Assembly: GCA_021513715.1 (NCBI GenBank)
Contig: CP084167.1
Location: 310,001 to 374,000, forward strand
Direction of reading: 5' to 3'
DNA from: Candidatus Heimdallarchaeum endolithica
GTDB taxonomy: Archaea > Asgardarchaeota > Heimdallarchaeia > Heimdallarchaeales > Heimdallarchaeaceae
DNA: 64,000 bases
In this document: one piece after another, positions 55,501 through 62,937 of the stretch
Numbering within the stretch: the stretch's first letter is position 1
Layout of the letters: the number at the start of each line of letters is the position of its first letter
Program-made: the position numbers and the translations under genes
Notes under the pieces: generated by a model
The model's database searches: none
Told to the model about the DNA's origin: nothing
Seen by the model: the letters and a program-made list of their open reading frames with translations, nothing else

Positions 55501-55673
55501 ATGGAGATGGTTGGACTGATGGATACGAAGCGACTAATGGTTTTAACCCTATTGACGCAAACAGTCATCCAGAAGAGACTACAACCAAAAATCCATTCAG
55601 TTTCCTCTATTTCGTTCTAGGACTCTTAGGCTTAACCATTCTTGCAATAAAAACAAATAAATCAAGAAAATAA
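52557..55673 (+). CDS. Beta-helix/TSP3 surface protein
   Basis: 1038 residues. Signal peptide (SLFLIILVISSGLIVSITNV, about 5-24). Residues 40-860 are parallel beta-helix repeats rich in Asn, Gly and Ile (for example GIYIYGSNNPSIINNTITG and NITISYNQITTNVG), as in NosD/PbH1 proteins. Residues 860-1000 carry about five thrombospondin-type-3 calcium repeats (DIDGDGLDDIL, DTDGDGMDDRW, DTDGDGWTDGY). A membrane helix (FLYFVLGLLGLTILAI, about 1012-1030) and the KTNKSRK end anchor it. It shares its design with the broken gene at 57051-61786. It may bind glycans or calcium at the cell surface. Monocistronic. Confidence 0.85.
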   Translation: MKNYKSLFLIILVISSGLIVSITNVQSKLKMYTTHDSIEIASDSDFTSANGVVGGTGTINDPYIISNLKIQTASDYGIYIHSSSVTAYFIIVNCSIEAIKKGIYIDSVADGTVRIESNTILNGNEEGIYIYGSNNPSIINNTITGSNKGINIYGANSAIIANNTCLANSDAGIYSTGSDNVIITGNNCSFNNKGIDIRGDFFTIANNSINNNDDIGLLMDNGSNDEIIANNSIESNKGYGIYLAKETTDTIEIVNNTLVNDGMFLAPLKEKANTIIVKGNKVNNKEVGYFVNNDTKNIDTNIYGQIFLIDCTNINIKSLTISNTDLGILIKDSKSITVSGNSFENIYDNAIYIMNPVDQYADEEIIITSNEFTNSYNGIMVYNTKSLNVTGNTINEANKGMCLDYSTTANITLTFKDNIIESVSYGLDINKKYNTNYVINDNITIVNNEIVDANNTAFDLIYVGNVTFDNNDISDSEKVFTISSSYGEALEGNTYITNNNIENVDRAFTIANLPEKFTEITNNAILSSNTSFYISYSSNFEITSNALSGNSNFNEVTNITFVNAEIDHGSINLDTSRNVFLEDLNLHDGTSTKAIHIFDSENLTIKNVIISNYEKIAIDVYAADGLIINNTIISNVDSGIELYADYAKKVDNVIITNSQISNCNKGIYVASGNIFNNITISYNQITTNVGSSYSGIYFANDGGNNFVIDNNEINSGGTIGIYIRGQWENLEITRNVINIIENTVSNAGIRLEGDIDGAIITYNKIFDIIDINGEIRRIYCLISLSSTISNALIYQNYFVSASYLFFDQITLAIDDGSNNLWYNDEIKVGNYWSDYNGTTGTYTNIQGTASSVDLYPISGTDIDGDGLDDILEDVVLGTQSTDADTDGDGMDDRWELKYGLNPLTDDGSDDKDSDGLSNLGEYTNNTDPTDSDTDDDAMPDGWEVDNNLDPTVDDANEDPDEDGLTNIDEFYWTTDPHNNDTDGDGWTDGYEATNGFNPIDANSHPEETTTKNPFSFLYFVLGLLGLTILAIKTNKSRK

Positions 55674-55820
55674 TATCTTTTTCTATCTTTTTTTCTTGTT
55701 CTTTTTACTTTTATTTTGCTCTTAATATTCTTTTTACATATTTCTGATATTTTGTAAACATAGGTAGAACATTGAAAACGTTTAGGACAGTTAATGAGTA
55801 CTTCACATAAATAAATTTTC

Positions 55821-55836
55821 ATCCACTTTTCAGATG
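55821..55836. repeat. Left copy of 16-bp target-site duplication
   Basis: ATCCACTTTTCAGATG is repeated exactly at 56847-56862 on the other side of the insertion sequence, the expected result of transposition. Confidence 0.85.
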
Positions 55837-56846
55837 TGTTTACTCAATAGACTTGGGTTACACTTTTGGGTACTAGAGAAACATAGGGGTGATTCATAAA
55901 TCTTTCTCCTGGGGTGAGGAAGTTAAGAGATTGGTGAGGACGACTAAAATTGTAGTAAGAGCGATAGTAGGAGAGGTCGGGGTTGCAGTATTTTAGACCT
56001 AATCTTTCCATCTCACGGATGATTGTCCCATGTAGTCTTTCTACTTTTCCACATGTTTCAGGGTGAAAAACTCTAGCTCTGATGTGCTTTATTCCTTCTG
56101 TTTGACACCAACGGGAGAAGGTACTTGTTCCTCCTCTAACGGAAGAGAAGAGTGCTCCATTGTCAGTAAGTATAGACTCGGGGTAACCGTACTCTTTTAT
56201 TGCTTCCTCTAGCAAACTTATTATCTGCTCTTTTTTTGGTGCAAAAGGGTGGAATTCAGCTCCCAGACAGAATCGTGAGTGGTCGTCTATCAAGGTTATG
56301 AGGTGGAGATGTTGTCCCTGTTCTTCTACCCAGAATGGTCCTTTCACATCTATTTGCCAGAGTTCGTTAGGTTTTTGACGTTCAAAACTCTTGTATCGAG
56401 GTCTTTTCCTCTTTTTTCTATTAACCCATAAAGGAAGACCTAACTCTTTTATTACTTTCGTCACTGTCGTCTGAGAGAGTGCTTTTCCTTCTCTCTTCAA
56501 CAAATAAGCTATCTTCTCCACATTCATTCCTTGTTTTATTCTTAACTCCCTTATCCTCTCTTTTAACTCCTCATCTACTTTCCTGTGTATAGTTTTTGGT
56601 CTGGAAGATCTATCTTTCCACCATACTCCTTCAGGGTTCTCTCTGAACCTCTTCAACCACTTATACACAAACTTCCTACTCACCATATACTTGTGAGCTA
56701 CCTCTTTTATCTTCTCTCCTTCCAAAGCTTTTTTAACCACAATCTTTCTTAGTTTCTCCAGGTTACGTTCGTTTTTGTTCATAATATATCACTTACCCAC
56801 GTAACCCACTTCTATTTATTTGTTACCAATGTGAGTTGAGTATACA
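55837..56846 (-). mobile_element. Complete IS481-like insertion sequence (1010 bp)
   Basis: Ends are 11-bp inverted repeats: TGTTTACTCAA at 55837-55847 and TGTATACTCAA read inward from 56846. It is flanked by a 16-bp direct repeat, ATCCACTTTTCAGATG, at 55821-55836 and 56847-56862. It contains one intact transposase. Two decayed copies of its left end lie at 1444 and 4373. The exact flanking repeat suggests a recent insertion; it lies downstream of the intact beta-helix gene and disrupts none. Confidence 0.88.
55844..56782 (-). CDS. Transposase, IS481-like DDE integrase
   Basis: 312 residues. An N-terminal helix-turn-helix pair (EVAHKYMVSRKFVYKWLKRF, then EKIAYLLKREGKALSQTTV) binds the ends. 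The integrase core has its three acidic residues: Asp in LWQIDVKGPFW, Asp in SILTDNGALFS and Glu in CGKVERLHG. The C-terminus has FSRPHQSLNFL. All key residues are present, so it may be active. Confidence 0.92.
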   Translation of the reverse strand: MNKNERNLEKLRKIVVKKALEGEKIKEVAHKYMVSRKFVYKWLKRFRENPEGVWWKDRSSRPKTIHRKVDEELKERIRELRIKQGMNVEKIAYLLKREGKALSQTTVTKVIKELGLPLWVNRKKRKRPRYKSFERQKPNELWQIDVKGPFWVEEQGQHLHLITLIDDHSRFCLGAEFHPFAPKKEQIISLLEEAIKEYGYPESILTDNGALFSSVRGGTSTFSRWCQTEGIKHIRARVFHPETCGKVERLHGTIIREMERLGLKYCNPDLSYYRSYYNFSRPHQSLNFLTPGERFMNHPYVSLVPKSVTQVY

Positions 56847-56862
56847 ATCCACTTTTCAGATG
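56847..56862. repeat. Right copy of 16-bp target-site duplication
   Basis: Second copy of ATCCACTTTTCAGATG, flanking the right end of the insertion sequence. Confidence 0.85.
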
Positions 56863-57050
56863 AAAAAAAGGTAATTTCCATTGCCGAAAAGGTAGTATGT
56901 TTTTATTATGACCATATTCCAATAAGATGGTTTTTTTCACTGGAGAAGAGTCCTTTTTCAAAAAAAACTAGTTGCAAAGTTTAAAAGTTTATAATTAATA
57001 TTGAAGTGAAAAAGAGATAAGAAAAGAAGAAAAAATAAAAAAAAACAACA

Positions 57051-58158
57051 TTAAGATTCTTGAACTTTCTCCTCTTCAAGTAGATCTTTTATTTTTTCCT
57101 CAATTTTTTCTAGCTGTGTCATATTAGCAAATATAAGTTCAGTTGTAATTTCCCAATATTTAGTTAAAGTAGAATAGGAAAATTTGTTGATAAAAGGAGA
57201 AGTTTTTTCTACTACTTTTCTGAATTTTCCTAAAACACCTTTTGCAAGTTCAATCTCCTTATAGGCTTCTAACTTTCTAATCTTAATTTCCTCTATATTT
57301 TCTAATCCATCTATTTGGTTTACTAGTTTGTCATAAATATCATATTCCTTTAGAGCTCGTAGATTACTATCAATCCAATTTCTCACTTTATCTAATTCTT
57401 CATTTAGCTTCTTTTTAGCTTTTAACCATTTTTTATTCTCAATTAACTCCTCATTTTCTAGATAATATGTTGCGAAGTCCACTAAAACCTCAAGGAATTC
57501 ATTGAAAAAAGTATCAATTTTCGCTCTTTCTTCTTTCTTAGATATAAGTTCTTCAATTTTTATTGTTTCAATAATATTAATTTTCTTTTCTATTTCTCTA
57601 ATTTTCTTCTTGAAAAGGGATAACAATGCTTGTTCTTTATTTTTGTTCTTTTCTATCAGGAAAAGTACCAATAGCACAGTTAATCCTATAAATAGTATTC
57701 CAGAACCTAAAGCAGAAAATACAATAATTATTATTTTTACTTTTCTTTGTTTCTCATTGACTAATGGATCTCTTCCTTGAATTAATTCATCATTGTCTGA
57801 AATTCCATCACCATCAGTATCAGCTTTTCTAGGATTAGTTCCATAATATTTGACCTCTTCATAATCTATTAAACCATCACCATCAGTATCAACATCTGTA
57901 GATTCAGTAAAATATTCAATCACTTCTTCGTAATCTGTTAATCCATTTCCATCTGTATCTGGGTCATTGGGATCAGTTCCATAACCTAGTACTTCAGTTA
58001 CATCATTTAACCCATCATCATCAGTGTCAGCGTCCAATGGGTCTGTATTATAAGCATAAACTTCATCAGCGTCAGATAACCCATCATCATCAGTGTCATA
58101 ATCTAAAGGGTCAGTGAACTAGTAGAATATCTCTGACCAGTCATCCAACCCATCCATG
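57051..58158 (-). pseudogene. C-terminal part of broken beta-helix/TSP3 surface gene
   Basis: The open frame from 58037 gives 328 residues: TSP3 repeats (DTDDDGLNDVTEV and similar), a membrane helix (IIIIVFSALGSGILFIGLTVLLVLFLI, near 100-126, spelled here in two parts as needed) and a cytoplasmic coiled-coil tail of about 200 residues. The frame continues upstream through more TSP3 repeats, interrupted by an in-frame TAG at 58119-58121 (SEIFY, stop, FTDPL), and ends at the TnpB element junction at 58155-58158. There is no signal peptide for this fragment alone. It is the tail of one gene whose head lies at 59979-61786. The cytoplasmic tail is unusual, since the other TSP3 proteins here end just after the anchor. 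Confidence 0.75.
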
Positions 58159-58253
58159 CTTTACTTTTTGCGAAATTTTGCGAACATTAGGATAGAGAGT
58201 ATGGATGAAAAAGAAAAAAAGAGACTTTTTATAAGAAAAAATAGTAGAAATAA

Positions 58254-59447
58254 ATGAAGAGAAGAAGAAGAAAAAGAAAAATAAGAGGAAAAAAGATGGA
58301 GAAGATAGTCAAAACTTTGAAAGTTAGAATAAAGAATGAAGTTTTGACGAGGAGAAAAAAGGAAAGATTAAGGAGAATAACAGGGAGAGACACAAGGATA
58401 ATAGAAAAATATGTAAAAATTATTCATCACAACAGAAGAAGACTGTGTATGAAAACAAAGAAAGGAGAAATAAGAGTACATAAAGGGAAGTTAGATGAAC
58501 TAACATTAACAACATCAAGGATAAAAAAAGTAGAAGAGCGAAGAGAGACTGTTCCTCATGACCTTAAAAAGATGTTTCCCTATTGTTCTCACGATGAGTT
58601 TCAAGAGTGCAGAGATATAGCAGTACAACTGTACGAGCAAGGATATAGACCTGAAGCCACTCGTCCTCCAAAAAAGAGACCCCGAAGACAACTAATCAAT
58701 AAAAAAAGATTTATTCTTACTAATTTACCAAAAGAGAAAAATAACTCTATTTCTCGTTGGTGGGTAGGAATAAGAGACTCATTAGACACGTGGAAAAGAA
58801 AGACCCCCTACCATCAGAAGTTGTGGTTACCTTTAGAGATGAGCACTTTTCATCAAAAAGAATTGAAAAAAGGACAAGTGAAAAGCCTGGAATTAAGATA
58901 TAAACGTTCTACACGTGAGTGGTGGGTGTATTTTCAATTAGAAGTTCTTCCTCCTTCTTCTTTTCTAAGCGATAATTCCTCTTCTTCTTCTCTTCCTCCA
59001 GCTGTGCTGGGGATAGATCTAGGGATAAACATTCCTGCTGCAGGAGTGTTACTAACTCCCAAAAAGAAATTAACTATTAAAGAAATAAAATTTTGGCATA
59101 CCAAACAGTGGAATAGAATTAATCACAGATATAAACTCAAGTTTTCCCGTCTTCAGAGGAAAGCAGCTTTAAATGACCAGTCGGGTAAAAAACACCAAAT
59201 TTATCGTTTCCTTAGTCTTCTCAGAAGAAGATATAGAAACGTTAAACGGTCCTATATTCACCAATTTATAAGCGACGTTGTGCGGACGATAGAGACCTAT
59301 GCAAAAGTGTATGACCTTTTCGTCGTCGTAGGTTACCCCAAAAATGTTAGAAAAAAAAAGGAAAAGGTAAAAGTACTCGTTATTATCGTAGAAAACTTTA
59401 CCAGTGGAATTATGCTCATATTCTTAGTCTTCTCCGTCGAGCATTGA
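58254..59447 (+). CDS. tnpB: TnpB nuclease, N-terminal part (frameshifted)
   Basis: 397 residues. A basic N-terminal region is followed by the wedge-type DNA-binding part and RuvC-I GIDLGI (Asp255). At the RuvC-II position, where TnpB has VVVE, this protein reads FVVVGYPKNV (Gly360). At the A9 run at 59351-59359 the frame departs from the rest of the gene: a one-base change would continue as RKKKGKGKSTRYYRRKL into the next frame. So it is either a dead gene, a sequencing error, or programmed slippage. The zinc finger and RuvC-III are in the next entry. Confidence 0.75.
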   Translation: MKRRRRKRKIRGKKMEKIVKTLKVRIKNEVLTRRKKERLRRITGRDTRIIEKYVKIIHHNRRRLCMKTKKGEIRVHKGKLDELTLTTSRIKKVEERRETVPHDLKKMFPYCSHDEFQECRDIAVQLYEQGYRPEATRPPKKRPRRQLINKKRFILTNLPKEKNNSISRWWVGIRDSLDTWKRKTPYHQKLWLPLEMSTFHQKELKKGQVKSLELRYKRSTREWWVYFQLEVLPPSSFLSDNSSSSSLPPAVLGIDLGINIPAAGVLLTPKKKLTIKEIKFWHTKQWNRINHRYKLKFSRLQRKAALNDQSGKKHQIYRFLSLLRRRYRNVKRSYIHQFISDVVRTIETYAKVYDLFVVVGYPKNVRKKKEKVKVLVIIVENFTSGIMLIFLVFSVEH

Positions 59448-59746
59448 TATTAAGAGGTTTTGAATCTCACCGCATTCTCACTTTAGACGAAAGAGGAACA
59501 TCTTCTCATTGTTCCCGTTGTGGAAAAGAAGTTTCTCGTCCCGTCAGAGGATTAATACACTGTCCCTTTTGTAACTATACTTACCACTCTGATTTAACAG
59601 GAGCTAGAAATATTGCTCGTAAATTCCTTAGTCATCTTTTTCGTCCCCGTACTACAACTATTACTGATTATTTTACTGGTCAAAAGTTTAGTCTTACGCA
59701 TTATACTGTTTGCCGAGGACTCAGCCATTGGTTGCAGTCCCAGTAG
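59444..59746 (+). CDS. tnpB: TnpB nuclease, C-terminal part (frameshifted)
   Basis: 100 residues in the next frame. Carries the TnpB zinc finger, CSRC and CPFC (Cys23, Cys26, Cys40, Cys43), and the RuvC-III motif YHSDLTGARNIARKF with Asp50. Restoring one base at the A-tract of the upstream part joins this frame to make a normal TnpB. Translated alone it would lack RuvC-I. Confidence 0.75.
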   Translation: MILRGFESHRILTLDERGTSSHCSRCGKEVSRPVRGLIHCPFCNYTYHSDLTGARNIARKFLSHLFRPRTTTITDYFTGQKFSLTHYTVCRGLSHWLQSQ

Positions 59747-59978
59747 ACAAAAAGAAAGATAATTTCTCTATTTTAGGGATAATTCTTTCTTTTTTGTCTC
59801 TCGTGGAGTGAAGAGAACATCTTCTCTTCTTTATGATTCCCCCGATTCGTGTATGACGTCTGCCTTAATCCTTCTTCTTTCATTGTATGTTAGGATTAAG
59901 TTCTCAAGAAACTAATAATTCTCTATCTTTGTTTTTTTCTTGAAAGACTAAGTTCGACAAACTTCGCAAAAAGTAAAT
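59746..59978 (+). ncRNA. Probable TnpB guide RNA (omega RNA) region
   Basis: The 3' end of the element after tnpB holds three stem-loops in a row: GACAAAAAGAAAGAT at 59746-59760 with its partner at 59782-59798; GAAGAGAA at 59810-59817 with TTCTCTTC at 59822-59829 around a CATC loop; and CTTAATCCT at 59864-59872 with AGGATTAAG at 59892-59900. In TnpB systems the guide RNA is read from this end, with the guide taken from the sequence just past 59978. The location and folding fit, but no transcript can be shown here. Confidence 0.5.
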
Positions 59979-60617
59979 CATGTCTGTATCATTTGAAAAG
60001 GGGTCACATCCATATTGAATTTCTAATCCATCAATAAGGTCGTCATTGTCTGTATCATTAAACATAGGATCAGTTGTCAAGTCTACTTCTACTGAATCAA
60101 TTAAACCATCATCATCGCTATCAGGATTATTAGGAAAAGTACCAAGAGTAAATTCTTCGAAGTTTGACAAACCATCTCCATCTAAATCGTCATTAGCATC
60201 ATTTATTGTTATATCTAAACCAACTTCAAGTTCGTAATAATCAGGAATAGAATCTTTATCGTAATCAGAATAATTCGCAAAAATATCAATAGAACCTGAC
60301 TCACCATCAATTAAATGGAAAGCTGATCCATTATTATCACTCCAAAAATTACCGACAGATTCTAAATTACTATACCAGCTATTATTTAATCCATCATCAT
60401 AAGCTTGAATAGACCCATTATTGTTTAAAACAAAAACATTTTCCAGTATCGTATTATTATTACTTAAAGAAACAGAGATACCATATTTACTATTATTGAA
60501 TATGACGTTCCTAATTATAGAATTATTATTACAGCTACTTAGTCTAATTCCATAAGATTGACCAAAATTAACTATGTTGTTTTCAAACAATGAAAAATCT
60601 GATTTAATAAACCACAT
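59904..60617 (-). pseudogene. Middle part of broken beta-helix/TSP3 surface gene
   Basis: A 237-residue frame: beta-helix turns (for example NIVNFGQSYGIRLSS and YGISVSLSNNNTILE) then TSP3 repeats (DLDGDGLSNFEEF, DSDDDGLIDSVEV), then a tail encoded by the end of the TnpB element (RSLSNLVFQEKNKD), which is foreign. The true coding sequence stops at 59979. Upstream the same frame runs on through beta-helix sequence to about 60755, where it shifts relative to the N-terminal part. Confidence 0.7.
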
Positions 60618-60964
60618 AGAATAATCTTTCGAATAAGATAGTAAATTGTTTTTAATTTCAAGATAATCAGAACTAGAAATAAAGATAGAGTAATTATTAA
60701 TGGAAAAAACATTGTTAAAAATTTTACAATTTGTTGACTTAAAACTTCTAGAGCTGTTCTTGTGGTATTTATTATTGAATTGTCATTAATAGAAAAATTA
60801 TTACACGCACTTAGGCTAATTGCTGAATTAATAATGCCTTTTTCTAAATCGCTATTATCAATTGAATTGTTTGATATTGTGACATTATTCCCTGTATATA
60901 CTCTAATTGAATAATCATGAATATTAGAGAACGTATTATTAGAAATACTACTGTTATAGATTGA

Positions 60965-61786
60965 TTAGCACTCAATTGCAGTTTTAGAAGTAGAAATATT
61001 GTTGGTATTGCATAAAACATTCATTGATCTTTGGAAATTGATTGCGATAGAAGAAACATTAAATATTTTATTTCGAAGAATATTTGAAAAACTACCATTA
61101 TTAACAGAAATAGCAAATTGCGATAGTGAGTGAAATTCATTATCGTTTATCTCGTTGTACCATCCATCTACTACTTCAAAACCAACAAACCCTCCACTTA
61201 TTTTGTTTTTTGTAATATTATTATAATGACTAGTAAATCTAGCAAAAATAGCTTTATAATTGAAATTTGAGATCGTATTGTTTGTTATTACTGAATAATT
61301 GTTATAGAGTGTAATTACTGACGTATATTTGCTTCCTTTAAAGTTTATTAGGGTTGAGTCAGTTATCTTAAGTGAAGCTCCTTCTTCTGCTTCGATGTAC
61401 CATGAATAATCAGAAAAAGCTTCTATTTTAGAATTAATTATTGTAAGATTACCATTATTTTTAACTATAAAATTAGCTTTGTCATCTTCATTACCATTCA
61501 TCTCTATTACACAATTTTCTAATACTAAAGTCCCTCCACTTTCTATTGAAACTGAATCATTAATGTAAATTACTTCAGAATTAATAATTGTTTCTTGAGA
61601 AATTGTCCACACCCCGCTACTAGGAGGGGGAAAATCTCCGCTTCCGGAAGCTATAACAGGAAGTAAGTTAGAATTTAAACCACCCCCAAAAATAAAACAA
61701 ACTAATAAAACTGTTGTCAAAGTAGTTAATTTTTTCTTTGAGATGGTTTTTTTTGGTTTATTAATCATATTCTTGTTTATTTTCAC
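60965..61786 (-). pseudogene. N-terminal part of broken beta-helix/TSP3 surface gene
   Basis: 273 residues with a signal peptide (TTLTTVLLVCFIFGGGLN, about 23-40) and beta-helix repeats, ending at TAA at 60965-60967. Beyond the stop the same frame keeps encoding beta-helix (SIYNSSISNNTFSNIHDY) to about 60755, where a frameshift moves it into the frame of the middle fragment. So the original gene ran from 61786 to 57051, and is broken by two stops, one frameshift and one transposon. A secreted N-terminal piece could still be made. Confidence 0.7.
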
Positions 61787-61936
61787 CCTCTATATTAATA
61801 TTTTCTAATAATTAAATATATAAAAAATAGAACTTTTCAATAAGTTTACTTTTTCTTTAAAAAAGAATAGTTTTATAAGTTTGAATTACTATAATCCTAT
61901 TCACTATAGATAAAAAAATAACTAAAGGGGATCAAA

Positions 61937-62845
61937 TTGAGTAATAATAGAGCTCAAATTATTTTCGTTTCAGTTTTTGTATTTAGTTTTCTTTTTCCAG
62001 CTCTTATTACTTTAGGAGATAAATGTGAAATTTCGATTGAGCCTGGTGATCAATTTGATTATATTATAGGAAAAAACAATGCTTTCTTAGGAACAATTAA
62101 GATTATATCTTCAGATAATTTAACGTTTAATTTTACTCTTAAGCATCAAACAGGTTCTGAAGTTGTAAGTAGAAGGTATGTTCAGAGTATCCTTTTTCAC
62201 TTTATTGGAAAAGGAAACTATACAATCCAAATAAGAAATCTAGGCGAATATACACTTAAAATAAATTTAAGTGTTGAAACTAAAAATCTAAATCAAGAAA
62301 ACTCAGAAAGATACACTACAGATAATGATTCAGTTTGTTGGCAAATTTTAGCAAACAACAAATATAACATTATTTCATTAAAGGATTTAAAATATGGAGA
62401 GTATGATGCATATGTTGACATAATGGGAGGAATAGGAAACATTAAAGTTTATATTACTCAAACTAATCCTGAAGTTGTTGAAGAATGGCTACTTTATTCT
62501 GACGAATATGAAGTTAATACACAAGCTTTTCTCAGAAAATTTACAATTGATAGAGATTCAAAATACTGGATAATTATAAAATCAGAAGATGAAAAAGAGT
62601 ATCAAGTAACATTAACTCTTATTCTTACTAATTTAAAGAAGGATAATGGAACTATCTTCCTTTTGACAGCTGCAGCATTTATAGCTATGTTAACATTATA
62701 TCTCAATAAGTTAAAAAGAAAGCATACTTACAGAAAATCTGCATCTGCTTTGAAAGCAAGAGAAGAAGGATTAGAGCAATTTAAGAGCTTAAGATTGCAA
62801 AGTGCAGAAGAAATATACTCAAATATTAAACTGAAGAAAAGATAA
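61937..62845 (+). CDS. Membrane-anchored secreted protein
   Basis: 302 residues. TTG start preceded by AAAGGGG, a good ribosome site. Signal peptide (IIFVSVFVFSFLFPALITL, about 8-26), an extracellular part of about 210 residues with beta-strand character and several NxS/T sites, one membrane helix (FLLTAAAFIAMLTLYL, about 240-257), and a cytoplasmic basic tail of 45 residues. Not recognised. Divergent from the broken surface gene, with a 150-bp AT-rich gap between. Confidence 0.7.
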   Translation: MSNNRAQIIFVSVFVFSFLFPALITLGDKCEISIEPGDQFDYIIGKNNAFLGTIKIISSDNLTFNFTLKHQTGSEVVSRRYVQSILFHFIGKGNYTIQIRNLGEYTLKINLSVETKNLNQENSERYTTDNDSVCWQILANNKYNIISLKDLKYGEYDAYVDIMGGIGNIKVYITQTNPEVVEEWLLYSDEYEVNTQAFLRKFTIDRDSKYWIIIKSEDEKEYQVTLTLILTNLKKDNGTIFLLTAAAFIAMLTLYLNKLKRKHTYRKSASALKAREEGLEQFKSLRLQSAEEIYSNIKLKKR

Positions 62846-62937
62846 ATATTTTTAGAAAAATACTTTATTCTTTATTTTTTTATCTTCTGCAAAAACAGAG
62901 AATAATAGAAAAAAAGAATGAGTAAAAAAGAAAAGAA

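Larger units (their letters stand above)
58159..59978 (+). mobile_element. TnpB element with terminal inverted repeats (1820 bp)
   Basis: The two halves of the split TSP3 coding sequence rejoin exactly if this block and one CATG are removed (NDTDM followed by DGLDDW), which fixes the ends. Left end CTTTACTTTTTGCGAA and right end, read inward, ATTTACTTTTTGCGAA match over about 27 bp with few mismatches. CATG flanks both sides (58155-58158 and 59979-59982), a likely 4-bp target duplication. The element carries tnpB only (broken by a frameshift) and a likely guide RNA. IS200/IS605 elements usually lack terminal inverted repeats, so this is an odd type. Confidence 0.8.

Noticed and set aside
55607..55822. 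71-residue minus-strand open frame after the beta-helix gene
   Set aside because: Overlaps the end of the real gene and has no start signal or recognisable features.
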